64,000 nt of DNA from Rhodococcus sp. 1168 (GTDB lineage: Bacteria; Actinomycetota; Actinomycetes; Mycobacteriales; Mycobacteriaceae). The first letter of the stretch is position 1. Every line of letters begins with the position of its first letter. The notes under the pieces were generated by a model. That model did not search any database. It was given only the letters and a program-made list of their open reading frames with translations, and was not told the DNA's origin. Of the stretch, positions 51,760 to 62,460 are shown piece by piece. Made by a program: the position numbers and the translations under genes. Location of the stretch: positions 62,001 to 126,000 of the forward strand of contig NZ_MKKY01000035.1 in assembly GCF_002091955.1 (NCBI RefSeq). The letters are read 5' to 3'.

Positions 51760-53310
51760 ATGAGCTCGACTACTCTGCCCTCGCCCGGGGAAAAGGCACC
51801 GTCGTTCGGCACCGACCACTCGGACCTCGCCGCACTCGGGTACGACCAGCAACTGCATCGCAGTCTTGGCAAGTACGCGTCGTTCGCCGCCGGTTTCTCG
51901 TTCGTATCGATTCTGACCACAATCTTCCAGCTCTTCGGCCTCGGCTTCAGCTTCGGTGGCCCGGCGTTCTTCTTCACCTGGCCGCTGGTGTTTCTGGGCC
52001 AGTTCATGGTGGCACTGAATTTCGCCGAACTTGCTGCGCGATATCCCATTTCGGGTGCCATCTACCAATGGTCCAGGCGCATGGGTGGCGAAATCATCGG
52101 TTGGTTCGCCGGATGGTTCATGATCATCGCGCAGATCGTCACGGCGTCGGCAGCCGCAATCGCGCTGCAGGTCGTCCTGCCCAGCATCTGGAGCGGATTC
52201 CAGTTCGTCGGAGAAGACACAGCCCTGACCTCCGCCGACGGCGCCGCCAACGCCGTAATTCTCGGTTCTATCCTCCTGGTGCTCACCACCACGATCAACT
52301 GCATCGGCGTCAAGTGGATGTCGCGGATCAACAGCATCGGTGTCACCTGCGAGATCGTCGGCGTCATCGCCCTCGTTCTCGTCTTCTTCACGCACGCCGA
52401 ACGCGGACCTCAGGTCGTCTTCGACACCGGCGCACCCGGCACCGATTCAGGATACATCTGGGCCTGGATCGTCTCCGGTCTCATGGCTGCATACGTCATG
52501 GTCGGCTTCGGCTCAGCCGGTGAACTTGCCGAAGAGACACACAATCCTCGACGCGTGGCACCTCGCACGATCCGGCTCGCACTCTCCGCGTCCGCTCTCG
52601 GCGGTGGCCTGATGATCGTCGGCGCTTTGATGGCCGCACCTTCTCTCACCGACGGAAACCTTGCGACGCAGGGCCTTCCGTATGTCATCGACTCCATCCT
52701 CAGCTCCCCGTGGGGCACGGTACTGCTGATCGACGTGGCCATCGCCGTCTTCATCTGCACCCTCGCGATCCAGACAGCGGCATCACGGTTGATGTTCTCC
52801 ATGGCTCGCGACGGCCGTCTGCCCGCGTCGACCATTCTCTCCAAGGTCAACTCCCGCACCGGCACCCCTATCGCGCCCTCGGTGCTGATCGGATTCGCCT
52901 GTGTGGCAATCCTTGCCGTCAACGTAGGTAACTCGGCGATCTTCACCACCTTGTCGAGCGTCTGCATCGTCCTGATCTACCTGGCCTACTTGATGGTGAC
53001 CGTGCCACTGCTGATGCGACGCCTCGAGGGATGGCCGCACGGCGGTCGTCGGGCAACGCCCATCTCTGCAGAGGAGAAGTTCTTCACCCTCGGTAGGTTC
53101 GGTATCCCGGTGAATATCGCCGCGGTCCTCTACGGCGGGCTGATGGTGATCAATCTTTCCTGGCCGCGCGCCGAGATCTTCAATCCCACCGGTGAATTTC
53201 CGCTTCTGCAGTGGGCGGCGCCGCTCACGGTGATCGCAGTAGTGCTGGCCGGAATCGCCTGCTTTCCGCGCGGCCGAACACACCCCAAGCCAGTCACGAT
53301 CGGAGCCTGA
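51760..53310 (+). CDS. APC-family amino-acid/amine permease
   Basis: A membrane transporter of 516 aa with about 12 helices. The start of helix 1 reads GFSFVSILTTIFQLFGLGFSFGGP in parts, resembling the YveA/AmpG-like APC group; ELAARYPISGAIYQWSRRMGG is the conserved loop after helix 2. The group includes amino acid, GABA and choline/amine transporters. Its place at the head of the DUF1989/carboxylase operon suggests import of the nitrogen compound degraded there, possibly guanidine, urea or an amine. ATG 51760 has GGAG upstream. No guanidine riboswitch is recognised in the 198-bp leader region. Confidence 0.85.
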   Translation: MSSTTLPSPGEKAPSFGTDHSDLAALGYDQQLHRSLGKYASFAAGFSFVSILTTIFQLFGLGFSFGGPAFFFTWPLVFLGQFMVALNFAELAARYPISGAIYQWSRRMGGEIIGWFAGWFMIIAQIVTASAAAIALQVVLPSIWSGFQFVGEDTALTSADGAANAVILGSILLVLTTTINCIGVKWMSRINSIGVTCEIVGVIALVLVFFTHAERGPQVVFDTGAPGTDSGYIWAWIVSGLMAAYVMVGFGSAGELAEETHNPRRVAPRTIRLALSASALGGGLMIVGALMAAPSLTDGNLATQGLPYVIDSILSSPWGTVLLIDVAIAVFICTLAIQTAASRLMFSMARDGRLPASTILSKVNSRTGTPIAPSVLIGFACVAILAVNVGNSAIFTTLSSVCIVLIYLAYLMVTVPLLMRRLEGWPHGGRRATPISAEEKFFTLGRFGIPVNIAAVLYGGLMVINLSWPRAEIFNPTGEFPLLQWAAPLTVIAVVLAGIACFPRGRTHPKPVTIGA

Positions 53311-53314
53311 AGAC

Positions 53315-54112
53315 ATGAGCACCGCAACCACTCTCGCCGCCAGGGAACATGCTCGGAGCCAGGCAGAGAAAGTCTCCGCCCCGACTGCCCCCGACGGCGT
53401 CACCGAACTCACCTGGGCCGAATCGGTACCCGGCGGAAGCTACACCACCAGAGTTCTCGCTCGCGGCACCCGAGTACGACTGCGCGACGTCGACGGTGCC
53501 GCGTGTGCCAATCTGCTGCTGTACCGCGCAGACGCCCCGTGGGAGCGACTCAATACCGCGGATACCGTCAAAGTTCCGTGGAACGCATACCTCGGAATCG
53601 GGCACCCATTGCTCTCGGATCAGGGACGAGTGCTCGCCACGATCGTCGCCGACAGTTCGTCCCGGCACGACGCACTCTGCGGTACAACGTCTCTGACCAC
53701 CAATCGCACCAAGTACGGTGACGGATCGTTGCACGGGGCATCGTCTGCCGGTCGTGAACTGCTCACGGTGGCAGCTGCCAAGAACGGCCTTCAACCACGC
53801 GACCTGCCCTCGTCGATCTCGTTCTTCCACGGTGTACGCGTCGAAGCCGACGGACACCTGCACTCGACGGGCAACGCGGGATGCGGCACCGAAGTGGACC
53901 TCCTCATCCACCTGCCGGTAGTCGTGCTGCTGGCCAACACCGCGCACCCACTCGATCCGTCACCGAGTTTCGACACAACAGCGCTCGAGGTGCTGGCCTG
54001 GCAAGCATCGGAAGAGCTCGACGACCTGCCCAACACCGACCCCGAGTATCTTCGCGCTGTCGCCAACACAGAAGACGCTTGGAACGCCACACACGCGAAA
54101 GGCGCACGATGA
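53315..54112 (+). CDS. UAAP1, DUF1989 protein (carboxyguanidine deiminase-like subunit)
   Basis: A DUF1989 protein of 265 aa, the urea-amidolyase-associated protein 1 type: TWAESVPGGSYTTRVLARGTRVRLRDVDGAACANLLLYRADAP. Two motifs, SRHDALCGT and GNAGCGTEVDLLIHL, contain the conserved Cys/His/Glu positions. In Pseudomonas syringae the two DUF1989 proteins of this kind form carboxyguanidine deiminase (CgdAB), which converts carboxyguanidine to allophanate. By gene order this is the first subunit. It starts 4 nt after the permease and overlaps UAAP2 by 4 nt. Confidence 0.83.
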   Translation: MSTATTLAAREHARSQAEKVSAPTAPDGVTELTWAESVPGGSYTTRVLARGTRVRLRDVDGAACANLLLYRADAPWERLNTADTVKVPWNAYLGIGHPLLSDQGRVLATIVADSSSRHDALCGTTSLTTNRTKYGDGSLHGASSAGRELLTVAAAKNGLQPRDLPSSISFFHGVRVEADGHLHSTGNAGCGTEVDLLIHLPVVVLLANTAHPLDPSPSFDTTALEVLAWQASEELDDLPNTDPEYLRAVANTEDAWNATHAKGAR

Positions 54113-54735
54113 CAATCACTCTCGAATCGAGCACAATAGTGCTGGACCAGATCGCCGACGCCTTCGGCCCATGGTCTGCCGTCGTGAAGGCCGGCGACCT
54201 GCTGACCATCGTCGATCTGCACGGCAACCAGGCCGTCGACACGCTGGTCTACGCGGCGCACGATCACGCCATCCGCTATAGCGCGGCCGCAACCGTGGTT
54301 GCGCAGCAGAATCTCTTTCTCACCACTGGCAGCGTGCTGCGCAGCGATGATTCGACGGCGTTGATGACGATCGTGGCCGACGAAGTCGGCAATCACGATA
54401 CGGTCGGCGGTGCCTGCTCACAGGAATCGAACACACTACGGTACGGGCATCACACGCAACATCAACACGCTTGCGTCGAGAACTTCCTGGCCGAAGGATC
54501 CAAGTGGGGCCTCGGCAAGCGAGATCTGGTGTCCAACATCAACTTCTTCATGAATGTACCGGTCGATGCCGATGGGACACTCGGAATCGTCGACGGGTTG
54601 TCGGCACCTGGCAAATCACTGACGCTGCGAGCCGAGGTCGACACCCTGGTACTCGTCTCGAACTGCCCGCAAATCAACAACCCTTGCAACGGATTCGACC
54701 CCACCGCAGTCCGCATGATCGTGACCCGGCCATGA
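54109..54735 (+). CDS. UAAP2, DUF1989 protein (carboxyguanidine deiminase-like subunit)
   Basis: The second DUF1989 protein, 208 aa: [57 protein letters not shown], and a closing Cys-rich [11 protein letters not shown]. It is the UAAP2 type. Together with UAAP1 it should form the deiminase acting between carboxylation and allophanate hydrolysis. The start overlaps the stop of UAAP1 (ATGA), and its own stop overlaps the carboxylase start in the same way, so all three are translationally coupled. Confidence 0.83.
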   Translation: MTITLESSTIVLDQIADAFGPWSAVVKAGDLLTIVDLHGNQAVDTLVYAAHDHAIRYSAAATVVAQQNLFLTTGSVLRSDDSTALMTIVADEVGNHDTVGGACSQESNTLRYGHHTQHQHACVENFLAEGSKWGLGKRDLVSNINFFMNVPVDADGTLGIVDGLSAPGKSLTLRAEVDTLVLVSNCPQINNPCNGFDPTAVRMIVTRP

Positions 54736-56759
54736 TCTCGACCGACAGCACGCGAGCAAAGATGACAGTACTGCGACCGGGGATGCTGACCACGGTTCAG
54801 GACTGGCCCGGACGCGTCGGATACTGGAAGGTCGGGGTGCCGCCGTCAGGGCCGATGGACGACCTCTCGTTCCGCCTCGGCAACGTGGCCCTCGGCAACC
54901 CCGAGGGCGCACCGGGACTCGAATCTGCCATGGCTGGACCAGCACTGAGCTTCGACACCGATACCTGGGTGTGCGTCACCGGTGCCGAAGCTCGGGTCCG
55001 CATCGACGGTGTCGACATGGCGCAGTGGCGTCCGGTATTGGTCCCGGCCAATGCGACGCTCGATGTGGGGACGACGACCGGTGCCGGCTTACGCGTGTAC
55101 GTGCTCGTCCAAGGCACCATCGACGTCGAACCGTACCTGGGTAGTGCATCGACGTTCACGCTCGGCAAATTCGGTGGACACCGAGGTGGAACCCTCAGCG
55201 AGGGAGACATTCTGGAAATTTCGACGCCGAACGACGCCGCCGAACGCATTACTTGCATTCCTTCCGAACACCGACCGGCACTGACGACGAGGTGGAGCAT
55301 CGCCGTCACCGAGGGACCGCACGGGGCACCGGAGTTCTTCACGCGCGCAGACCTGGACACGTTGTTCGCCACCGACTACGAGGTTCACTTCAACTCCGAT
55401 CGCACCGGCGTCCGACTCATCGGGCCGAAACCGGAGTGGGCACGCACGGACGGCGGCGAGGCGGGGCTTCACCCGTCGAACATCCATGACAATGCCTACT
55501 CGGTCGGCGCACTCGACTTCACCGGCGACACCCCTATTCTGCTCGGCCCGGACGGCCCCAGCCTCGGCGGATTCGTCTGCCCGGTCACCGTCGTCGCGGC
55601 CGAAAGATGGAAGCTCGGGCAGCTCAAAGCGGGGGATACGGTCCGGTTCGTACCCGTGCGGGCAGCCCACGCTGCTCCGCTCGGCGCGCTCGGTGTCGCA
55701 CGCCGCGCGTCGTTGCCGTTCGTCTTCTCGAGCGGTGGTGACGGCGACGACGGCGTCCTTGCCCGGCGCAAGGCAGAGACTTCCGTGACCTACCGCCGCT
55801 CGGGAGATGACAACGTGCTCGTGGAGTACGGGGACATGAAGCTGGACCTCGCGCTCCGCGCCCGCGCACATGCACTGCACCAGCGCATCGAGGCGATATC
55901 CCCGAAGGGACTGCTGGACCTGACACCGGGCATCCGCTCGCTACAGGTCAAAGTGGATCCGGACGTCCTTTCGATCGACACAGTGATGGGTCTGTTGGCC
56001 GAGGTGGAAGATGATCTACCCGCCGCTTCGGAGCTCGTGGTCCCGAGCCGTACCGTTCGGATGCCGTTGTCCTGGGACGACCCGTCGACCCGCGAAGCAA
56101 TTGCGCGCTACATGCACGGCGTGCGAGCGGATGCACCGTGGTGCCCGTGGAACATCGAGTTCATCCGACGAATGAACGGACTCGATTCCGTCGCAGACGT
56201 TTTCGACACCGTCTTCGCGGCCGACTACATGGTTCTCGGTCTCGGCGACGTCTACTTGGGCGCACCCGTTGCGACTCCGCTCGATCCGAGGCATCGGCTG
56301 GTCACCACCAAGTACAACCCGGCGCGGACCTGGACACCGGAGAACGCCGTCGGGATCGGTGGGGCATACCTGTGCATCTACGGCATGGAAGGCCCGGGCG
56401 GATACCAGTTCGTCGGCCGGACCACGCAGGTGTGGAATCACCGGTACCCGGAGCAGTCCGGACCGTTCGAGCGCGAATCTCCCTGGTTGCTGCGATTCTT
56501 CGACCGAATCTCTTGGTACCCAGTCGAACCCGAGGAGCTGCTGGACCTTCGCGCCGACACTTCGGCCGGACGCGGTGGAGGTGTCGAGATCGTCGACGGT
56601 GAATTCTCACTCGCCGAACACGAGCAATTCCTCGCGTCGAACAGTTCCTCGATCGAGAAGTTCAGGGCCTCGCAGGCAGTCGCCTTCGACGCCGAACGTA
56701 CAGCGTGGTCCGCAGCAGGCGAGTTCACGACAAGGGGTGATTCCGATGCAGCAGCATGA
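54732..56759 (+). CDS. carboxyltransferase-only urea/guanidine carboxylase-like protein
   Basis: A protein of 675 aa that matches only the carboxyltransferase half of urea carboxylase: the AHS2/KipA-like part (about 10-300, [20 protein letters not shown]) and the AHS1/KipI-like part (about 330-640, [17 protein letters not shown], then [14 protein letters not shown]). The biotin carboxylase domain and the C-terminal biotin carrier with its Met-Lys-Met are absent; after the usual end helix ([14 protein letters not shown]) only [12 protein letters not shown] follows. Both must be supplied by another gene. 5-oxoprolinase PxpBC has a related fold and is an alternative. Overlaps both neighbours, so it is coupled to them. 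Confidence 0.78.
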   Translation: MISTDSTRAKMTVLRPGMLTTVQDWPGRVGYWKVGVPPSGPMDDLSFRLGNVALGNPEGAPGLESAMAGPALSFDTDTWVCVTGAEARVRIDGVDMAQWRPVLVPANATLDVGTTTGAGLRVYVLVQGTIDVEPYLGSASTFTLGKFGGHRGGTLSEGDILEISTPNDAAERITCIPSEHRPALTTRWSIAVTEGPHGAPEFFTRADLDTLFATDYEVHFNSDRTGVRLIGPKPEWARTDGGEAGLHPSNIHDNAYSVGALDFTGDTPILLGPDGPSLGGFVCPVTVVAAERWKLGQLKAGDTVRFVPVRAAHAAPLGALGVARRASLPFVFSSGGDGDDGVLARRKAETSVTYRRSGDDNVLVEYGDMKLDLALRARAHALHQRIEAISPKGLLDLTPGIRSLQVKVDPDVLSIDTVMGLLAEVEDDLPAASELVVPSRTVRMPLSWDDPSTREAIARYMHGVRADAPWCPWNIEFIRRMNGLDSVADVFDTVFAADYMVLGLGDVYLGAPVATPLDPRHRLVTTKYNPARTWTPENAVGIGGAYLCIYGMEGPGGYQFVGRTTQVWNHRYPEQSGPFERESPWLLRFFDRISWYPVEPEELLDLRADTSAGRGGGVEIVDGEFSLAEHEQFLASNSSSIEKFRASQAVAFDAERTAWSAAGEFTTRGDSDAAA

Positions 56760-58461
56760 CATTTCGGAGCGAGTACGACAGGCGTACAAGCGCATTGCCG
56801 AGGTGGACCGACCCGAAATCTGGATCACCCTACGCGACGAGGACGACGTACTGGCCGATGCCGCAACTGTCGATACTGCCCTCCCACTGGCCGGGCTACT
56901 GGTGGCTGTCAAGGACAACGTCGATGTTGCAGGTCTGCCAACCACCGCAGCGTGCCCGGAGTTCGCCTACACTCCCGATCGCACCGCCACGGCCGTAGCG
57001 CGACTGGTCGAGCAAGGCGCTGTGATTCTCGGCAAGACCAACCTGGATCAGTTCGCCACCGGTCTCGTCGGGACGAGAAGTTCGTACGGCGCAGTCCGTT
57101 GCGCCTGGGATCTAGAGCGGGTGTCCGGTGGATCAAGTTCGGGGTCGGCAGTCGCCGTCGCTCTCGGAATCGCAGACATCGGCATCGGCACCGACACAGC
57201 AGGTTCCGGCCGGGTCCCGGCTGCATTCCACGGCCTCGTCGGCGTCAAGACAAGCCCGGGAATCGTCCCGACGACCGGCGTCGTCCCAGCCTGTATCGAC
57301 TTCGACTGCGTGACAGTACTCGCTGTCGACCTCGAGACCGCGACCCTGGCCACGCAGGTCATGACCGGCTACGACGACGCCGACCCACGTAGCCGGCGTT
57401 GGCCCGCGGACGTGCGGTTGTCTGCGAACACTGTTCCTCACATTGCCGTTCCGCGAGCAGAAGATCTCGAGCAACTTTGCCCAGATTACCGAGAAGCATT
57501 CGATCGCCAGGTGTCTCGTCTGGAAGCGAAGGGATTCACGCACTCCGAGATAGACATTTCCCCATTGCTCGACGCGGCCACCCTACTGTACGACGGTGCC
57601 ATCGTCGCGCAACGATTCTCGGCCGTAGGTGCTTTCGTCGAAAGGAACAGGTCCAGTTGCGATCCGACAGTTGCGCAGATCATCCTGAATGCCGCCGAGC
57701 CGTCGGCGCATCGATACGTCGACGATGTCTCTGTTCTCGAACGCACGAAGCGGTTCGCGGTAGCGTTGCTCGACGGGTTCGACGGACTGCTACTGCCGAC
57801 CACCACCGAGCATCCGACAATTGTTGCGGTTCAGGCTGATCCAGTGTCCATCAACCGGCGAATGGGTACCTTCACCAACTTCTGCAATCTGTTGAACATG
57901 GCCGCCGTCGCTGTCCCCGGCACCCCCACGAGGAGTGGTGCCCCGTTCGGGGTCATGTTCGTCGTACCCGAGTTTCACGACCAGATCGCCATCGACCTTG
58001 CTGCGCGACTCATCGGAACACCTTCGCCGTCGCTCGTCACCGACGGCCATGACGTACTCGTTGTCGGTGCACATCTCGAAGGCTTTCCGGTTCACCATCA
58101 ACTGACCGATCGCGGCGCGCGATACCTCGGCGAAGTCCACACATCCGACGCCTACCGCATGGTCGACCTGGGAACGACGCCCGCGAAACCGGGCTTGGTG
58201 CGCCACCACACAGGGGAGGGTTCGGCAATTGTCGGCGAGCTCTATCGAATGTCCGCCGCCGGACTCGGAACCTTCTTGGCCGCTCTGCCCGCACCGATGG
58301 GTCTGACGTCGGTCGAGCTGTCCGACGGGCGCTGGGTCACCGGCTTCTGCTGCTCGCACGAAGCGGGCGAAGCAGGCATCGACGTCACCGAGTTCGGTGG
58401 TTGGCGGGCGTACATGGCTTCGGTGAGCGGTGGCTCGTTGGACCGCGCACCCTTGTTGTAA
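56746..58461 (+). CDS. atzF: allophanate hydrolase
   Basis: An amidase-signature enzyme of 571 aa that hydrolyses allophanate to ammonia and CO2. The triad is in VAVKDNVD (Lys), then the Gly/Ser-rich [15 protein letters not shown] and [12 protein letters not shown] (the two Ser). After the amidase domain (about 1-445) comes the AtzF C-terminal domain (about 455-571, [14 protein letters not shown] to [14 protein letters not shown], ending in GWRAYMAS). The ATG at 56746 has AAGGGG upstream and overlaps the carboxylase gene by 14 nt. It is the last gene of the operon and makes the pathway end product plausible. Confidence 0.9.
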   Translation: MQQHDISERVRQAYKRIAEVDRPEIWITLRDEDDVLADAATVDTALPLAGLLVAVKDNVDVAGLPTTAACPEFAYTPDRTATAVARLVEQGAVILGKTNLDQFATGLVGTRSSYGAVRCAWDLERVSGGSSSGSAVAVALGIADIGIGTDTAGSGRVPAAFHGLVGVKTSPGIVPTTGVVPACIDFDCVTVLAVDLETATLATQVMTGYDDADPRSRRWPADVRLSANTVPHIAVPRAEDLEQLCPDYREAFDRQVSRLEAKGFTHSEIDISPLLDAATLLYDGAIVAQRFSAVGAFVERNRSSCDPTVAQIILNAAEPSAHRYVDDVSVLERTKRFAVALLDGFDGLLLPTTTEHPTIVAVQADPVSINRRMGTFTNFCNLLNMAAVAVPGTPTRSGAPFGVMFVVPEFHDQIAIDLAARLIGTPSPSLVTDGHDVLVVGAHLEGFPVHHQLTDRGARYLGEVHTSDAYRMVDLGTTPAKPGLVRHHTGEGSAIVGELYRMSAAGLGTFLAALPAPMGLTSVELSDGRWVTGFCCSHEAGEAGIDVTEFGGWRAYMASVSGGSLDRAPLL

Positions 58462-58574
58462 ACCGAACGGCCGTGCTCGGACGCAGATGTAGCGAGCAGC
58501 TTTGGAAAAAGGGTGCGCGCTCTCAGCGTGGGCGCCCACAGCACAGCCCGTTGTCCGTTGACCCCGCACCAGTG

Positions 58575-59576
58575 TCATGTCCACCTCTCGCTGATGTCGA
58601 TGACGGCGCGACCCGTGAACTCACCGCGCCGTAGTGCGTCCACCACTGTCGTGACCTCGCTGATTGGAACCTCGACGCAGATGCTTTGCAGGTTGCGCGG
58701 CTTGAGCTCGCTTTCGATTCGCTGCCAAAGCGCGCGACGGGAGGCGATCATCATTTGTACCGAGTCGATACCGAGCAGACCCACCCCTCGCAGAATGAAC
58801 GGCATCACTGTGGTCTCGAGAGCGATACCGCCGTTCAACCCGCTGGCGGTGACGACTCCACCGTAATTCATGGTGCTCAGAATATCGGCAAGGGCTGCGC
58901 CGCCGACGCAGTCGACGGCTGCGGCCCACCGGCTCCGACCCAGCGGCCTACGTTTGGCGTCCGGGTCCAGCGGTAGGCGGCCGATCACCTCGGTGGCACC
59001 CAGTTCATGCAGGCGCGGCGTGGCATCTGGCTTACCGGACGAGGCAACCACTTCGAAGCCCTTCGCCGACAACAGATCGATGCTCGTCGATCCGACGCCA
59101 CCTGTAGCGCCGGTGACGACGACCGGACCGGAGTCGGGGGTGACGCCCCATTCGAGGATTGCGGCCACGCTCATCGCGGCGGTGAAGCCGGCGGTGCCGA
59201 TGGTGGCAGCTTCCCGCAGCGTGAGTCTGTCGAGCTTCACAGTCCATGCCGCCGGCACGACGGCCTCCTGCGCGTAACCGCCGTCACGGGCGGTTCCAAT
59301 CCCGTATCCGTGGGCGATCACATTGTCGCCGACCTGGAAGTCCGGCGAGGTTGATTCGGAGACGACACCAGCGATGTCGATGCCGGGGACGATCGGATAC
59401 TCACGAACGACGCCGCCTCCGGGAGTGAAGGCGAGAGCGTCTTTGAAGTTGATGCTGGAATAGCGGACTTGGATGCGTAGCTCATCGGCTCCGAGGGCCT
59501 GCTGCTCGAGCTCTCGGACCTCCGGATGGATGGTTCCATCGGTGAGGACGGCGGTAAGGGCGAGGTAAGTGGACAT
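58575..59576 (-). CDS. acuI: acryloyl-CoA reductase (AcuI/YhdH family)
   Basis: A zinc-free medium-chain reductase of 333 aa in the YhdH/AcuI group: SSINFKDALAFTPGGG, PGIDIAGVV, DNVIAHGYGIGTARDGGYAQ, and the nucleotide-binding TGATGGVGSTSIDLL. AcuI reduces acryloyl-CoA to propionyl-CoA with NADPH. Its neighbours, a CoA ligase and an enoyl-CoA hydratase, support this over the other option, a general quinone or enone reductase. It is the last gene of the minus-strand operon and converges on the allophanate hydrolase gene with 113 bp between. Confidence 0.83.
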   Translation of the reverse strand: MSTYLALTAVLTDGTIHPEVRELEQQALGADELRIQVRYSSINFKDALAFTPGGGVVREYPIVPGIDIAGVVSESTSPDFQVGDNVIAHGYGIGTARDGGYAQEAVVPAAWTVKLDRLTLREAATIGTAGFTAAMSVAAILEWGVTPDSGPVVVTGATGGVGSTSIDLLSAKGFEVVASSGKPDATPRLHELGATEVIGRLPLDPDAKRRPLGRSRWAAAVDCVGGAALADILSTMNYGGVVTASGLNGGIALETTVMPFILRGVGLLGIDSVQMMIASRRALWQRIESELKPRNLQSICVEVPISEVTTVVDALRRGEFTGRAVIDISERWT

Positions 59577-59632
59577 TGAAGCGTTTCCTCCTTGGATATT
59601 CGATTTCGATGTGGTCTCGTGCGGGGACCGAT

Positions 59633-61555
59633 TCAGCGATTTGTTGCTTTGAGTGTGGATATCAGATCGTCGACGACCGAAGCGTTTTCGATAGTCGGTG
59701 GAATATCAGGCTTGTCTCCGTCGAGGATCTGTCGCAGACAACGGCGCACTATCTTCCCTGAACGTGTCTTGGGTAGAGCGGCAACGATGTCGATGCCGCC
59801 CAGTGAGGCGATCGGTCCGACCTGATGACGGACCAGCTCTTGGATCTGCGTGCGCAGTTCTTCGACCCGGTCCACGTGGTCGAGCTCCGGCACGACGACT
59901 GCATAAGGACGCTGCCCTTTGAGATAGTCGCTGACCCGAACGACCGCGCATTCGGAAACACCCGGATGTTCGGCTATGGCCGCCTCGATCTGTCCCGACG
60001 ACATCCGATGCCCGGCGACGTTCATCACGTCGTCAGTGCGGCCGAGAATGTATACGTACCCGTCCTTGTCGATATGGCCGCCGTCCCCGGAGTCATAGTA
60101 TCCGGGGTGCTGGTTCAGATATGCCTTCGCCAGGCGGGCTTCATCACCCCACACGTTGGTCATGAAGCCGGGCGGCAACGGCAACCGCAGGCACACAGCA
60201 CCTTCCTGCCCGGACTCGACCTCGTTCCCGTCGCTGTCGAGGATCGCCACGACGAAACCGGGGACCGGCTTTGTCGATGCACCTAGTCTGGGCGGAAAGT
60301 AAGTCAGGCCGAGGAAGTTCGACACCACCGGCCAGCCCGTCTCGGTCTGCCACCAGTTGTTGATCACCGGAGCGGACTGCACCTGGCCGAGCCACCGCTG
60401 GGTGTCGGGGTCCAATCGCTCTCCCGCGAGAAAAATTCCGCGCAGCGTGTGCAGGTCCCGCCGAACGAGCAGAGCAGCCTGCGGATCTTCTCGCCGGATC
60501 GCCCGCATCGCAGTGGGCGCGGTGAGCAGCACGTTGACGCCATACCGCTCGATGATGTCCCAGAAGACTCCGGCGTCGGGGGAGCCAACCGGTTTGCCCT
60601 CGAACAGCACGGTGGTGGCACCGGTTAGAAGTGGCGCGTAGACGATGTAGGAGTGCCCCACCACCCAGCCGATGTCACTGGCGGCGAAGACGACGTCGCT
60701 GGCCTCGATGCCGTAGACATGCTTCATCGACCACTGCATGGCGACGGCGTGGCCGCCGTTGTCACGGACGATCCCCTTCGGCTTCCCGGTGGTGCCGGAT
60801 GTGTACAAGATGTACAGCGGATCGGTAGCAACGACCGGGACGCAGCTAGCCGGCTCGGCAGCCTCGAGCAGTTCGGTCCATCCATGTTCCGGCCAGTCGA
60901 CCCCGCGCCCAGCGGGGGGCTCGATCTGTGGTCGGTTCACCACGACGACGTTCCCGGGACGGTGTTGCGCCTCAGTGAGCGCGGCGTCGAGCAACGGCAG
61001 GTAGGGCACGATTCGGCCGGGCTCCAGGCCACCGGTCGCAGTGACGATGACGGCCGGCCGCGCGTCATCGATGCGGGAGGCGAGCTCGGCCGCGCCGAAG
61101 CCGCCGAAGACCACTGCATGTACGGCACCCAGGCGCGCACAGGCCAGCATCGTGATGACCGCTTCGGGAATCATCGGCAGGTAGATCAGGACCCGGTCGC
61201 CCCGGCCCACGCCCAGGCCGGCGAGGGCGCCTGCCGCCCGCGATACCTGCTCGAGAAGCTCACGGTAGCTGTAGACGTACTCCTGGCCGGTAGCGGCCGA
61301 GATGTACGCGAGTGCCGGCGCATCACCGCGACCAGCGTCGACATGCCGATCCAGGGCGTTGTACGCGGTATTGAGAGTCGCCCCTGGGAACCAATCGACC
61401 AGGCCGTTCGGGTTCTCCTCATAGGGACGCTTCGGCTCATCGATCCAGGTGATTGCACGTGCCGCTGTCATCCAGAAGTCGCCCGGGTCCCGGCTGGCGT
61501 CATCCATCGTCGCGGTGTAAATCTTGAGCGGTGCGGCCGCGTCGCGCTCAGGCAT
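59633..61555 (-). CDS. acyl-CoA synthetase (acetyl/propionyl-CoA synthetase family)
   Basis: An AMP-forming ligase of 640 aa. ILYTSGTTGKPKG is the ATP-binding loop, WWQTETGWPV the A5 region, DSGDGG and GRTDDVMNVAGHRM the hinge, and KTRSGKIVRR near the end carries the catalytic Lys. The length and the N-terminal 90 residues (PGATLNTAYNALDRHV) match acetyl- and propionyl-CoA synthetases. In this operon the likely acids are acrylate, 3-hydroxypropionate or propionate. It overlaps the enoyl-CoA hydratase gene by 8 nt and precedes acuI by 56 nt. Confidence 0.88.
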   Translation of the reverse strand: MPERDAAAPLKIYTATMDDASRDPGDFWMTAARAITWIDEPKRPYEENPNGLVDWFPGATLNTAYNALDRHVDAGRGDAPALAYISAATGQEYVYSYRELLEQVSRAAGALAGLGVGRGDRVLIYLPMIPEAVITMLACARLGAVHAVVFGGFGAAELASRIDDARPAVIVTATGGLEPGRIVPYLPLLDAALTEAQHRPGNVVVVNRPQIEPPAGRGVDWPEHGWTELLEAAEPASCVPVVATDPLYILYTSGTTGKPKGIVRDNGGHAVAMQWSMKHVYGIEASDVVFAASDIGWVVGHSYIVYAPLLTGATTVLFEGKPVGSPDAGVFWDIIERYGVNVLLTAPTAMRAIRREDPQAALLVRRDLHTLRGIFLAGERLDPDTQRWLGQVQSAPVINNWWQTETGWPVVSNFLGLTYFPPRLGASTKPVPGFVVAILDSDGNEVESGQEGAVCLRLPLPPGFMTNVWGDEARLAKAYLNQHPGYYDSGDGGHIDKDGYVYILGRTDDVMNVAGHRMSSGQIEAAIAEHPGVSECAVVRVSDYLKGQRPYAVVVPELDHVDRVEELRTQIQELVRHQVGPIASLGGIDIVAALPKTRSGKIVRRCLRQILDGDKPDIPPTIENASVVDDLISTLKATNR

Positions 61556-62324
61556 CGAGGAACCTGGCCGGACGCTTCTCCAGGAAAGCTGTCATGCCTT
61601 CGGTCTGGTCACTGAACGCGAAAAGCGAATGGAACCAGCGACGTTCGAAGAGCAAACCCTCCGCCAGCGAGGTCTGGTCGGCCCGCAGGACACATTCTTT
61701 GGCCGCCCGCGCCGCACGCGGAGAGAATCCGGCTATCTGCCGGGCGATGACACGAGCCTGCTCGACTACCTCATCGTCGGGGACAACGCGGCTGATCAGA
61801 CCAATCCGGTGGGCTTCGTCGGCATCGATTCGGCGCCCGGTAAGGATCAGGTCCATCGCCTGGGCTTTGCCCACGATTCGGGTCAGCCTTTGCGTTCCAC
61901 CAATCCCAGGGATGATGCCCAGTGCGATCTCCGGCTGGCCGAAGGACGCACTCGCGCCGGCGATGAGAATGTCGCACATCATGGCGATTTCGCAGCCGCC
62001 CCCGAGCGCGAACCCGTTTACCGCGCCGATGGTCGGGATGGGCAGGTCGGCTAGTCCTTCCCATAAGGCGAGGTGGTTGGCGTCGTTCATGCTTCCGAAA
62101 GTTTGGTCGCGCATCTCGGCGATGTCCGCGCCGGCAGCGAAAGCGCGGCCGTTGCCAGTCAGCACCAGCACGCGCGCACCGGATCGGGTTGCCTCGCGCA
62201 GTGCCTTGGAGAATTCGGTCATCATCGCTGAGTTCAGAGCGTTCAGCGCTTCCGGCCGGTCCAAGGTCAGTTGGGCGATGCCATCGTCGTCGACGGTCAG
62301 GGTGAGAGTGTCGAAATTGGCCAT
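61548..62324 (-). CDS. enoyl-CoA hydratase (crotonase family)
   Basis: A crotonase of 258 aa that has both catalytic glutamates: Glu112 in NGFALGGGCEIAMM and Glu132 in GQPEIALGIIPGIGG; the oxyanion-hole region is AFAAGADIAEM. With both Glu it should be a true hydratase, acting reversibly on a 2-enoyl-CoA or 3-hydroxyacyl-CoA. In this operon 3-hydroxypropionyl-CoA/acryloyl-CoA interconversion fits. ATG 62324 gives the canonical start; a longer frame (to 62399) is not supported. Confidence 0.9.
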   Translation of the reverse strand: MANFDTLTLTVDDDGIAQLTLDRPEALNALNSAMMTEFSKALREATRSGARVLVLTGNGRAFAAGADIAEMRDQTFGSMNDANHLALWEGLADLPIPTIGAVNGFALGGGCEIAMMCDILIAGASASFGQPEIALGIIPGIGGTQRLTRIVGKAQAMDLILTGRRIDADEAHRIGLISRVVPDDEVVEQARVIARQIAGFSPRAARAAKECVLRADQTSLAEGLLFERRWFHSLFAFSDQTEGMTAFLEKRPARFLDA

Positions 62325-62460
62325 TGGTTCACAGACTTCTTTCTGGTCGCGTATGTGCAAAATGCACCGAATTCTTTGCATGGCTGCGATTTTCTTCACG
62401 GGTGGTCTGCATTCACCATCCGGGCCGAGCTGCCCGGCTCACGGCTCGATGGTGTCCGCG

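Noticed and set aside
54732-56759. Complete urea carboxylase
   Set aside because: Only the carboxyltransferase half is present; the biotin carboxylase and the biotin carrier are missing.
58528-58539. GTGGGCGCCCAC palindrome between the convergent operons as a terminator
   Set aside because: A self-complementary 12-mer without a loop or U-run is not a convincing intrinsic terminator, and such GC-rich palindromes occur by chance here.
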